From an uncultured Peptostreptococcaceae bacterium (lineage in GTDB: Bacteria > Bacillota > Clostridia > Peptostreptococcales > Anaerovoracaceae), in assembly GCA_949740445.1 (NCBI GenBank), contig CATJIF010000074.1:1-64000 (forward strand): a stretch of 64,000 nt of DNA, written 5' to 3'. The first letter of the stretch is position 1; every line of letters starts with the position of its first letter. A model generated the notes under the pieces. It was not told the DNA's origin, made no database searches, and worked only from the letters and a program-made list of their open reading frames with translations. The position numbers and the translations under genes were made by a program. Positions 42,147-49,707 of the stretch are shown one piece after another.

Positions 42147-42268
42147 GTGCTCCATCCTCCATTTCCTTCTTCATTTTGCTGCAAAATGCAGCCGTGTGGC
42201 AGGCCAGATGTTTGATAAAACCAGTTTACTATATGCGATAGACCAAAACAACCACTTTCCATCCGTTG

Positions 42269-42320
42269 CTGACAAATGGCGTCTCCCATGCTATACTGTA
42301 TAAAACTGTATAACACTGTA
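42269..42320 (+). promoter_or_regulatory. Promoter of aroE with three phased ACTGTA repeats
   Basis: CTGACA (42269-42274), 17 bases, TATACT (42292-42297). ACTGTA occurs at 42295-42300, 42305-42310 and 42315-42320, each exactly 10 bases apart, covering the -10 and the transcription start. Same-face spacing suggests a cooperative operator. The region is also upstream of the divergent kptA gene. Confidence 0.6.
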
Positions 42321-42392
42321 CAACAGGGATCGCTTTTGCACAGCGCTGGCGGTCCCCCTGTCCTCCGATGATTGCAGAAAGGAAGCAAACAC

Positions 42393-43235
42393 ATGCCGCA
42401 CTTCGGACTTTTGGGCGAACACTTAGGCCACAGCCTGTCGCCCCGCCTTCACGAGGAAATTATGAAACAGCGCGGGATTTCCGGCAGCTACACGCTGATC
42501 GAACTGCCCCGCGATACCTTTTGCGCGGAGTTTCGGTCGCTTCAGGCAACCGGCCGCTACCGCGGCCTCAATGTAACCATACCGTACAAGCAAACCGTCA
42601 TGCCCCTGCTTTCGCACATCTCCCCGCAGGCGCAGGCCATCGGTGCTGTCAATACGATTCTCTTTGCCGACGACGGCCAGGCCGTAGGGTATAACACTGA
42701 CTACTACGGCGTTTTAGCTCTGCTTTCCGAAAACCGCATCGACATCGCTGGCAAAAAAGCCCTGCTTTTCGGCGCCGGCGGTGTCGCCAGAGCTGTGGTT
42801 GCCGCCCTGAAAGACAGCGGTGCCACCGATATCCGCATCGCCAGCAGAAGCGTGCTCCCCACCGTCGAGCCATCGGCTGATCGGTCTTTCGGTCGTTCTG
42901 CCAACGCCTCTACCGAAGCTCCGCTCGGCAAACCCGCCGATTTTATGAATTGTCCGCTGATTTCCTACGAATCGCTGACCGACGGCCTTTCTGTGGATCT
43001 GATTGTCAACTGCACGCCGGTGGGCATGTGGCCCCACGAAGATGCCTCCCCCATTTCTTTAGAGGTTATGAAGGCCCTTCGCCCCTCCGCTGCCTTGGAC
43101 ATGATCTACAACCCGGAAGAGACGCTGTTTCTCCGCTTTGCCAGGGAGCTTTCCATCACCGCGGCCTGCGGCATGACCATGCTGTGGGAGCAGGCCCGCA
43201 AGGCGCAGGACATCTGGGCAGGCGCAAAGCTTTAG
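42393..43235 (+). CDS. aroE: Shikimate dehydrogenase
   Basis: NADPH-dependent reduction of 3-dehydroshikimate in aromatic amino acid synthesis. It is 280 residues. Substrate-binding block FGLLGEHLGHSLSPRLHEEI (Ser-Leu-Ser), catalytic Lys in NVTIPYKQTVMP, the cofactor loop FGAGGVARAVVAAL, and NCTPVGMWPHEDASP are all there. A 25-residue Ser/Ala/Pro-rich insert around residues 157-185 is unusual. AGGAAG precedes ATG 42393. It stands alone without other aro genes; the AT-rich restriction-modification island begins about 25 bases after its stop. Confidence 0.94.
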   Translation: MPHFGLLGEHLGHSLSPRLHEEIMKQRGISGSYTLIELPRDTFCAEFRSLQATGRYRGLNVTIPYKQTVMPLLSHISPQAQAIGAVNTILFADDGQAVGYNTDYYGVLALLSENRIDIAGKKALLFGAGGVARAVVAALKDSGATDIRIASRSVLPTVEPSADRSFGRSANASTEAPLGKPADFMNCPLISYESLTDGLSVDLIVNCTPVGMWPHEDASPISLEVMKALRPSAALDMIYNPEETLFLRFARELSITAACGMTMLWEQARKAQDIWAGAKL

Positions 43236-43259
43236 CTGGCAGGCCCTCCGAACACGTAA

Positions 43260-43391
43260 ATTTTCTGGGTATCTCTCAGGGAAGTTACAATCACATCTGT
43301 TGAAGATAAACTATATGTCACACCGGCGATTGAGGCAATTGATACCAGAAGCGGTAAAGCAGGCCGGAACAACAAAGAAAAGGAACGCTAA
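43260..43391 (+). pseudogene. Possible 3-prime remnant of an unidentified gene
   Basis: After aroE an open stretch without a start codon reads (43 codons) REVTITSVEDKLYV, TPAIEAIDTRSGKAGRNN, KEKER, stop. It looks protein-like but lacks an initiation codon and ribosome binding site; base use changes here from GC-rich to AT-rich. I cannot identify it; it may be debris from insertion of the restriction-modification genes. Chance is not excluded. Confidence 0.3.
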
Positions 43392-43447
43392 TCGTCTGCT
43401 AAAAATGCAGTGAATAGATTTGTATTCAATAGGAGGAACAAAGTACT

Positions 43448-43498
43448 ATGAATGTAGGATATTTGATAGGTGCATTTTTCCGGAGGGAAAGTGCATGA
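43448..43498 (+). CDS. 16-residue leader ORF coupled to HTH-methylase
   Basis: ATG 43448 has a perfect AGGAGG 11 bases upstream and encodes MNVGYLIGAFFRRESA. Its TGA overlaps the ATG of the methylase (ATGA at 43495-43498), and the methylase binding site GGAGGG lies inside it. This fits a leader peptide through which ribosomes must pass to open or time translation of the methylase. The product itself need have no function. Not tested; could be a chance frame. Confidence 0.5.
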   Translation: MNVGYLIGAFFRRESA

Positions 43499-45456
43499 TA
43501 TATAATTATATCCGTTTATGTAAATTATTGAAAAATCGGCATATCACAAAATCAGAGATGCGCAAAGCTACAGGAATTAGTACAAATATATTTGCCAAAA
43601 TGGGAAAGAATGAGCCCATTGCAACGAGCAGTTTATCGAATATCGCTGCTGCTTTGCAATGTGAGCTTGACAATATTGTAGAAATCGTTGACGAACAAAC
43701 TTCTGCTCATTTAGACACCGTGCGATATGGTATTTCTGATGCTACAGCAAGAAACTGGAAAAAACTCAACACAAAACCATCTGAACGGTTAACCACGCGC
43801 GCTAATAAAAGAAAATCAAAAAAGCGCATTGTTCCTTTAGAATATATCAGCGATAAGGAAAATATTGCATTTATACAGTCTATACTGGACCATATAGATG
43901 AAAATAATCTTGATATTATATCTGCTATTTTTTCTTTAGGTATTAGTCTTTTGAAAAAAGCCGGAATACACAAAAAAGAACATGTCACAGTCGCTTTAAG
44001 TGATTACTCGGATATTCCTATTATTGATAATCTTGTAGCAATTACTTTACCGAACAATGAATTTGATATTTTGGGATTGATTTATCAGGCCTTTCTGCAA
44101 GAGGGGAAGAAAAACATAATTGGCTCGTACTATACGCCACAAAAAATAGCTCACAATATAACAAAGAATTTTGATTTTTCGAATGGAGAATTGTTCTTAG
44201 ATCCCTGTTGTGGAAGTGGTTCTTTTTTGTTGAGTGTTGTAACAAATAATCCAAATCAAATTTTTGGAATCGATAATGATAAAGTTGCCGTTTTAATTTC
44301 AAAAATCAATTTGTTACTTAAATATAAGGACTTTGTTTTTTATCCGCAAGTGTATTGCTTTGATTTTTTGATGGGCCACTCAATTGCACAACAACACCCT
44401 ATTTTTGAAAAAGAGTTTGATTATATCGCCACTAACCCTCCCTGGGGTGCGATGAGTGATAATTATGAGTTCGCATATGCGATATCATCAGGGGAAACAT
44501 TTTCATACTTTTTTGTTAAGGCATATGATCAGTTGAAACATAACGGAATTATTAGATTTCTTTTTCCAGAAGCGATATTAAATGTAAAAGCTCACAAAGA
44601 TATACGAAAATTTATTCTTGATTTTGCTGGTCTTACCAGTATTACAATATATAATGAGATGTTTTCTGGCGTAACAACAAAATATGTTGATATTGAATGT
44701 GGCATTGGCATTGACAAGGAAGTATTTACTGTATATGTAAATGGAAAAAAGGAAATTGTCGATATAAGAACAGTATATGAAACAAAAAACCTTATCTTTA
44801 ACCTACTGACAGATGATGATGTATCTATCATTCGAACGGTTAAAGACAAGGGATGTTATTCCCTCCAAAATAGTATTTGGGCATTAGGCATTGTCACGGG
44901 AGATAATAAAAGAAAGCTATCTTCGGAATGCCTTGCAGGAATGGAGAAAATATATACGGGAAAAGAGATTCAACCATATGTTTTAAGTCCAGCAAAAAAC
45001 TATATTCTTTATGATAGAGATTTTTTACAGCAAGTAGCAAAAGAGGAAATCTATCGTGCGCCCGAAAAATTGGTATATAAGTTCATATCAAAGAAACTCG
45101 TCTTCGCTTATGACGATAGTTCGAGCCTCTTTTTGAATAGCGCAAACATTTTAATTCCAGTAATTCCCTTAATGAGTGTTAAAGTAGTAATGGCATTCTT
45201 GAATTCATCGTTATTTCAGTTTATGTATAAGAAACTGTTTGGAGAAGTAAAGGTATTAAAAGGCAATCTGATTGAACTTCTGTTTCCAGAAATAACCGAA
45301 GCACAAAATAACCAACTGACAATATTGGTGGATGAGGTTCTGAATGGGGATAGCTCAAAACAGGAGATTATAGAAGACTGTATATTTTCTATCTATAATT
45401 TAACTAACGATCAAATCGCATATGTAAGGAGAACCGTAAATGGAAAAACTGATTAA
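43495..45456 (+). CDS. N6-adenine DNA methyltransferase with N-terminal Cro/C1-type HTH domain
   Basis: A 653-residue modification enzyme. Residues ~1-70 form an XRE-like HTH (MIYNYIRLCKLLKNRHITKS; MRKATGISTNIFAKMGKNEP; LSNIAAALQCELDNIVEIVD), resembling controller proteins of restriction systems. The methylase core starts at ~205 (GSYYTPQKIAHNIT), with the S-adenosylmethionine motif DPCCGSGS near 235 and catalytic NPPW near 313. The C-terminal ~200 residues would be the target-recognition part (VVMAFLNSSLFQFMYKKL is typical). GGAGGG sets start 43495. It overlaps the endonuclease gene by 17 bases. The fused HTH suggests direct self-control. Strongly AT-rich, so likely acquired. Confidence 0.9.
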   Translation: MIYNYIRLCKLLKNRHITKSEMRKATGISTNIFAKMGKNEPIATSSLSNIAAALQCELDNIVEIVDEQTSAHLDTVRYGISDATARNWKKLNTKPSERLTTRANKRKSKKRIVPLEYISDKENIAFIQSILDHIDENNLDIISAIFSLGISLLKKAGIHKKEHVTVALSDYSDIPIIDNLVAITLPNNEFDILGLIYQAFLQEGKKNIIGSYYTPQKIAHNITKNFDFSNGELFLDPCCGSGSFLLSVVTNNPNQIFGIDNDKVAVLISKINLLLKYKDFVFYPQVYCFDFLMGHSIAQQHPIFEKEFDYIATNPPWGAMSDNYEFAYAISSGETFSYFFVKAYDQLKHNGIIRFLFPEAILNVKAHKDIRKFILDFAGLTSITIYNEMFSGVTTKYVDIECGIGIDKEVFTVYVNGKKEIVDIRTVYETKNLIFNLLTDDDVSIIRTVKDKGCYSLQNSIWALGIVTGDNKRKLSSECLAGMEKIYTGKEIQPYVLSPAKNYILYDRDFLQQVAKEEIYRAPEKLVYKFISKKLVFAYDDSSSLFLNSANILIPVIPLMSVKVVMAFLNSSLFQFMYKKLFGEVKVLKGNLIELLFPEITEAQNNQLTILVDEVLNGDSSKQEIIEDCIFSIYNLTNDQIAYVRRTVNGKTD

Positions 45457-46159
45457 AGAACTGAAAACCAAAATTGCTACTATGTGTAAGAACGGATGTG
45501 AGTATAATCTTTGCGATACTGTTTTGGACAGTCTCTACTCTGTTTACCCATTCAATAAATTCGAATACATAATAAGCCATTTAATTGGTACTGATACTAT
45601 CACACTTCAGCAGTACCTTGATATCCGTAACAGATATCTTGAACGCAACAAATACTTATATGTATTTGAAATTACTGCACCACGCACATTTGGAGAAACA
45701 TGGGCACAACGCCATCTCAATGAAGTTATACCAGAGTTACAACGACCGTCAGCAGCCTGTGATCCTGATTATTCTGGACAGTATGATTTTTGGTATGATG
45801 GTATACGAATTGAAGTAAAAGCATCAAGGGCCGTCCGACGTAAAAGTGGCGATTCCTTGATTATAAAAGCACTATCCAGCGATTCAAAATATGCTTTCGA
45901 TATGAACTTTCAGCAAATAAAACCTGCTTGTTGTGATGTTTTCGTTTGGATAGCTGTATGGCGTGATGTAATACGCTATTGGGTGCTTTCCAGTGATGAG
46001 GTAAAAAACAATCGCTACTACTCCTCTGGACAGCATAGAGGAAATGTTGGCGAAGGACAGCTGTGGATAAAGGATACAAATATTGATGATTTCAAGGAAT
46101 ACGAAGTTGGTGTGCGCGATATATTGTCGAACATAATTGGAAAGGGTAGACGCAAATAA
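45440..46159 (+). CDS. Type II restriction endonuclease, PD-(D/E)XK fold
   Basis: A 239-residue nuclease expected to cut unmethylated DNA at the site protected by the methylase upstream. The catalytic motif is YDFWYDGIRIEVKASRA: Asp116, Glu125 and Lys127 fit D-x8-E-x-K. N-terminal ~100 residues are helical and may form the dimer or DNA-recognition part. It starts inside the methylase 3-prime end (17-base overlap; GTAAGGAG before ATG 45440), so endonuclease synthesis depends on methylase translation. Specificity cannot be read. Confidence 0.87.
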   Translation: MEKLIKELKTKIATMCKNGCEYNLCDTVLDSLYSVYPFNKFEYIISHLIGTDTITLQQYLDIRNRYLERNKYLYVFEITAPRTFGETWAQRHLNEVIPELQRPSAACDPDYSGQYDFWYDGIRIEVKASRAVRRKSGDSLIIKALSSDSKYAFDMNFQQIKPACCDVFVWIAVWRDVIRYWVLSSDEVKNNRYYSSGQHRGNVGEGQLWIKDTNIDDFKEYEVGVRDILSNIIGKGRRK

Positions 46160-46455
46160 TCTTGCAACCTCTACTATTTTTATATTAAATTGTAGATTCG
46201 AGTGATAAATTGGGTGAATATGCTGCTATGCAGCAGCGTACACCCGCCGTTCCTTCCAGCCTTTGGCAAAAATTTCCTCGTAGGCTCTCAGGACAGCGGG
46301 TACCACCTCGATTTTTCAAACAGCGCCACAACTCGGTTTTGCTCAGTGTGCGAACTCAACTACAACCGATTTAGCCTTATCCTTCTTCTATTTTCTTCCT
46401 TCACTTTTCAACAGGTAGTGTACTCTTGCAATCGCTATTTTCTATACCTGCCGCA
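46160..46455. other. Intergenic region after the restriction-modification genes
   Basis: Composition returns to GC-rich. On the minus strand, 46315-46226 reads as a 29-codon protein-like stretch (KIEVVPAVLRAYEEIFAKGW, KERRVYAAA, stop) preceded by a TGA and without a start, possibly the end of a gene broken by the island. The same stretch contains GGTGGTACCCGC, resembling a T-box core, but no target gene lies downstream on that strand. Confidence 0.35.
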
Positions 46456-49050
46456 TCAGTTCTCCGTGCGAAAATCCAGCGCACCATCCCTTGCATCCAC
46501 AACCACCCGGTCGCCATCGGTAATCTTTCCCCGGATTAGCTCGGAAGCCAGCGCCGTCTCCACATATTTTTGCAGGTAACGCTTGACGGGCCGCGCACCG
46601 TAGGCAGGCGTATAGCTTTCTTCTGCAATCAGCTTCTTAGCCTCTTCGGTCAGGTGTAGCTCGATATTCCGCTCAGCAAGCCTGCTGGTAAGCCCGCGGA
46701 TGGCCACGTCGATAATCCGCAGGATCTGCTGCTGGGTCAGCGGCGAAAAGACCACAATATCGTCGATGCGGTTGATAAACTCCGGACGGAAGTGATGCTT
46801 CATCTCCTCTTCCACCTGCTTCTTTACCTCGTCTGCGATGGTTCCGTCCTGGCGCACCTGCTCGATCAGCAGCGGGCTTCCGATGTTGGATGTCATAATG
46901 ACGATAGTATTTTTGAAATCCACCGTGCGCCCCTGATTGTCGGTCAGCCGGCCGTCGTCCAAAAGCTGCAGCAGGATGTTGAACACATCCGGATGGGCTT
47001 TCTCAATTTCATCGAAGAGGATGACGCTGTAGGGCCTGCGGCGCACAGCCTCTGTCAGCTGGCCGCCTTCGTCGTAGCCCACATATCCCGGAGGCGCTCC
47101 CAAAAGCCGCGACACGGAGTGCTTTTCCATGTATTCGGACATGTCGATGCGGATCATGTTGCGCTCCGAATCGAACAGCGCCTCGGACAGCGCCTTGGCA
47201 AGCTCTGTCTTTCCTACGCCGGTGGGCCCTAAGAAAATAAACGAACCGATGGGCCGGTTGGCATCCGCAAGCCCTGCTCTTGAGCGCAGCACGGCTTCGG
47301 CCACCGCGGTTACTGCCTCGTTTTGTCCGATCACCCGCTGGTGCAGCGTATCTCCAAGGCGCAGCAGTTTTTCCTTCTCCGCCTCCACCAGCTTGCTGAC
47401 GGGAATCCCCGTCCATTTGGATACAATCTGCGCAATTTCTTCCTCGTCGACCTGCTCTTTCAGGAGCTTGTGCTCCTCCGCCTTCTCCGCCCGCGCCTTT
47501 TCTTCTTCCAGCTTTTTCTCCAACTGCGGCAGTGTGCCGTACTTCAGCTGGGCCAGCCGCTCCAGGTTGTAGCTGCGCTCCGCTTCTTCCATCTGATGGC
47601 GGACATCCTCGATCTCCTGCTTCACCGCCTTCAGCTGGACAATGCCCTTCTTTTCCGACTCCCACTGGGCCCGCATGGCGTCGTTTTCCGTCCGCAGCTC
47701 CGACAGCTCCTTTTCGATGTGGGAGAGTCTGCCCTGTGAACCGCTGTCGGTCTCTTTGGACAGCGCCTGCTTTTCGATTTCCAACTGCATGATCTTGCGG
47801 GAGATTTCGTCCAGCTCCGCCGGCATGCTGTCGATTTCCATGCGGATCATGGCCGCCGCTTCATCCATCAGGTCGATGGCCTTATCCGGCAAGAACCTGT
47901 CGCTGATGTAGCGGTCGGACAGCACCGCGCAGGCGATCAGCGCATTGTCGGTAATGCGCACGCCGTGGTGGATTTCAAAGCGCTCCTTTAAGCCGCGCAG
48001 GATGGAAATGGTATCCTCTACCGTGGGCTGGTCTACCAGCACCTTCTGGAAGCGCCGTTCCAGCGCCGCGTCTTTTTCGATGTACTTGCGGTATTCGTCC
48101 AGCGTGGTAGCACCAATGCAGTGCAGCTCGCCCCTGGCCAGCTTGGGCTTTAAGAGGTTTCCGGCATCCATCGAACCTTCGGTCTTTCCGGCGCCTACGA
48201 TATTGTGAATCTCGTCGATAAACAGGATGATCCTGCCTTCGGATTTTTCGATTTCGTTGAGCACTGCCTTCAGCCGCTCCTCAAATTCGCCGCGGAACTT
48301 CGCCCCCGCGATCAGGGCGCCCATATCCAGCGCATAGATGGTCTTATCCTTCAGCCCTTCGGGAACGTCGCCATTGACGATGCGCTGAGCAAGCCCTTCC
48401 ACCACCGCGGTTTTTCCCACGCCCGGCTCGCCGATGAGCACGGGGTTGTTTTTCGTGCGGCGCGACAGAATCTGCACGGTGTGGCGGATTTCCGCATCCC
48501 TGCCAATGACCGGATCGAGCTTGCCCTTCCTGGCAAGCTCCACTAAATCCCGCCCGTACTTGGCAAGCGCCTCGTAGTTATCCTCGGGGTTCTGGGAGGT
48601 AACGCGCTGGTTTCCGCGCACCTTGCTGAGCGCCTGTAAAAATTTATCTTTCGTTATTCCATGGTTGCGGAACACAGCGGCAGAGGGCGTATTCTTTTCG
48701 TCCAGCAGCGCCAGATATAGATGTTCCACACTGACGTAATCGTCCTTAAACTGCCCGGTAATCTTCTCCGCCTCTGCCAGAAGCTGCGTCATCCGGCGGC
48801 TGGCATACAGCGAACCTCCGCCGCCCTGTATCTTTGGCAGTTTGTCGAGCTCTTCCTGCACATCGGCAGCTACCCCTTCTGCGCTGACCTCCATGTACTT
48901 TAAAAGCCTGGAAATCAGCCCATCCTCTTGCGTCAGAAGCGCCAGGTGCAGGTGTTCGCCATCCAACTGCTGGTGGCCGTTGGCAACAGCGATATTCTGG
49001 GACTCCATCATAGCGTTCTGCGCTTTTTCTGTCCATTTTTCGAAATTCAT
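46456..49050 (-). CDS. clpB: ATP-dependent disaggregase ClpB
   Basis: Hexameric AAA+ chaperone that extracts proteins from aggregates together with DnaK. It is 864 residues, full length. N-domain at 1-145 ([26 protein letters not shown]), first AAA+ with GEPGVGKT and [10 protein letters not shown], the coiled-coil M domain at ~400-525 (Glu/Lys/Gln/Leu-rich), and second AAA+ with GPTGVGKT and [21 protein letters not shown] precedes ATG 49050. A CIRCE element at 49258-49284 indicates heat-shock control by HrcA. Confidence 0.97.
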   Translation of the reverse strand: MNFEKWTEKAQNAMMESQNIAVANGHQQLDGEHLHLALLTQEDGLISRLLKYMEVSAEGVAADVQEELDKLPKIQGGGGSLYASRRMTQLLAEAEKITGQFKDDYVSVEHLYLALLDEKNTPSAAVFRNHGITKDKFLQALSKVRGNQRVTSQNPEDNYEALAKYGRDLVELARKGKLDPVIGRDAEIRHTVQILSRRTKNNPVLIGEPGVGKTAVVEGLAQRIVNGDVPEGLKDKTIYALDMGALIAGAKFRGEFEERLKAVLNEIEKSEGRIILFIDEIHNIVGAGKTEGSMDAGNLLKPKLARGELHCIGATTLDEYRKYIEKDAALERRFQKVLVDQPTVEDTISILRGLKERFEIHHGVRITDNALIACAVLSDRYISDRFLPDKAIDLMDEAAAMIRMEIDSMPAELDEISRKIMQLEIEKQALSKETDSGSQGRLSHIEKELSELRTENDAMRAQWESEKKGIVQLKAVKQEIEDVRHQMEEAERSYNLERLAQLKYGTLPQLEKKLEEEKARAEKAEEHKLLKEQVDEEEIAQIVSKWTGIPVSKLVEAEKEKLLRLGDTLHQRVIGQNEAVTAVAEAVLRSRAGLADANRPIGSFIFLGPTGVGKTELAKALSEALFDSERNMIRIDMSEYMEKHSVSRLLGAPPGYVGYDEGGQLTEAVRRRPYSVILFDEIEKAHPDVFNILLQLLDDGRLTDNQGRTVDFKNTIVIMTSNIGSPLLIEQVRQDGTIADEVKKQVEEEMKHHFRPEFINRIDDIVVFSPLTQQQILRIIDVAIRGLTSRLAERNIELHLTEEAKKLIAEESYTPAYGARPVKRYLQKYVETALASELIRGKITDGDRVVVDARDGALDFRTEN

Positions 49051-49554
49051 GCGATCCCCTCCTTCGCGTCAATTTGGCTCTATCCCTCCGGCTGGCAGAG
49101 CGCGTGGGCCCCTGCAGCCGGAAACGTTGGTTTTGTTTTGCCTGTTTTTATGCTCTACATGGTTTTTTGTTTTATACATCAATGCAGCAGCCGCACAGCG
49201 TCCTTTTGCATCCATTTCTTGCAGTTTGTCGACGCTCTCGTTTGTCAGCACTTTTTGTTAGCACTCTCAATGGTTGGCTGCTAACGCTGTTTCTTAAAAA
49301 AAGACCTCTCTTTTAATTGAGCTGTCTTTTTTATCTACATATCTAATAATACCCCGGATTTCTTTCTTCAAACACAATATTTTTAGATGGAAATCCTCAG
49401 GGCTTAATGCCGCGGAAAAGCCTTGATAATCTGCACCGCCGCCCTTCCCGCGCACTGGCTTTTATCTTGCTTTCGTTCTGGTTTTATTTTACGGTGCAGG
49501 TGCCGGAATGTCAAGTGCCGCATGCAGGACTTATCGAGAAATCCTCTGCATCAG
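49051..49554. other. clpB leader and intergenic region
   Basis: Holds the clpB leader with its CIRCE element (49258-49284). Plus-strand frames here are spurious. The part from 49320 to 49554 shows no gene or clear signal other than A/T-rich stretches that may contain the clpB promoter upstream of CIRCE. Confidence 0.5.
49258..49284 (-). promoter_or_regulatory. CIRCE element (HrcA operator) of clpB
   Basis: TTAGCACTC (49258-49266), nine bases, GGCTGCTAA (49276-49284): seven of nine bases in the second arm match the CIRCE consensus GAGTGCTAA and the first arm is perfect. It lies in the 5-prime leader of clpB, as usual for HrcA targets. An extra half-site-like TCAGCACT is at 49245-49252. Confidence 0.85.
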
Positions 49555-49707
49555 TCAAATGGACTCTGCCGGCGTAATGAAAATGTTGCCCGTCACACGC
49601 GTTAGCGCATCCCCTGTGGCCCGCAGAAATAAGATGATTTCTCCTCCCGCCATGGTTTCCAGATCGACAGGGATAATTTCCATCGCACTGGCCTTTGGGG
49701 AATTTTC
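49555..49707 (-). other. In-frame coding-like extension of blaR1 beyond an amber codon
   Basis: Directly after the TAG at 49708-49710 the same frame stays open for 50 codons to TGA at 49555. It reads like a strand-rich domain end (MEIIPVDLETMAGGEIILFL, RATGDALTRVTGNIFITPAE). An ATG at 49683 could start a 42-residue protein, but only a weak AAAGG precedes it. Either BlaR1 was recently truncated by an amber mutation, the stop is read through, or this is a tiny separate gene. Confidence 0.5.

Noticed and set aside
46284-46310. Clear call of a functional T-box riboswitch
   Set aside because: The core is imperfect, stem I and specifier are not evident, and no gene lies downstream on that strand; reported only as a possible remnant.
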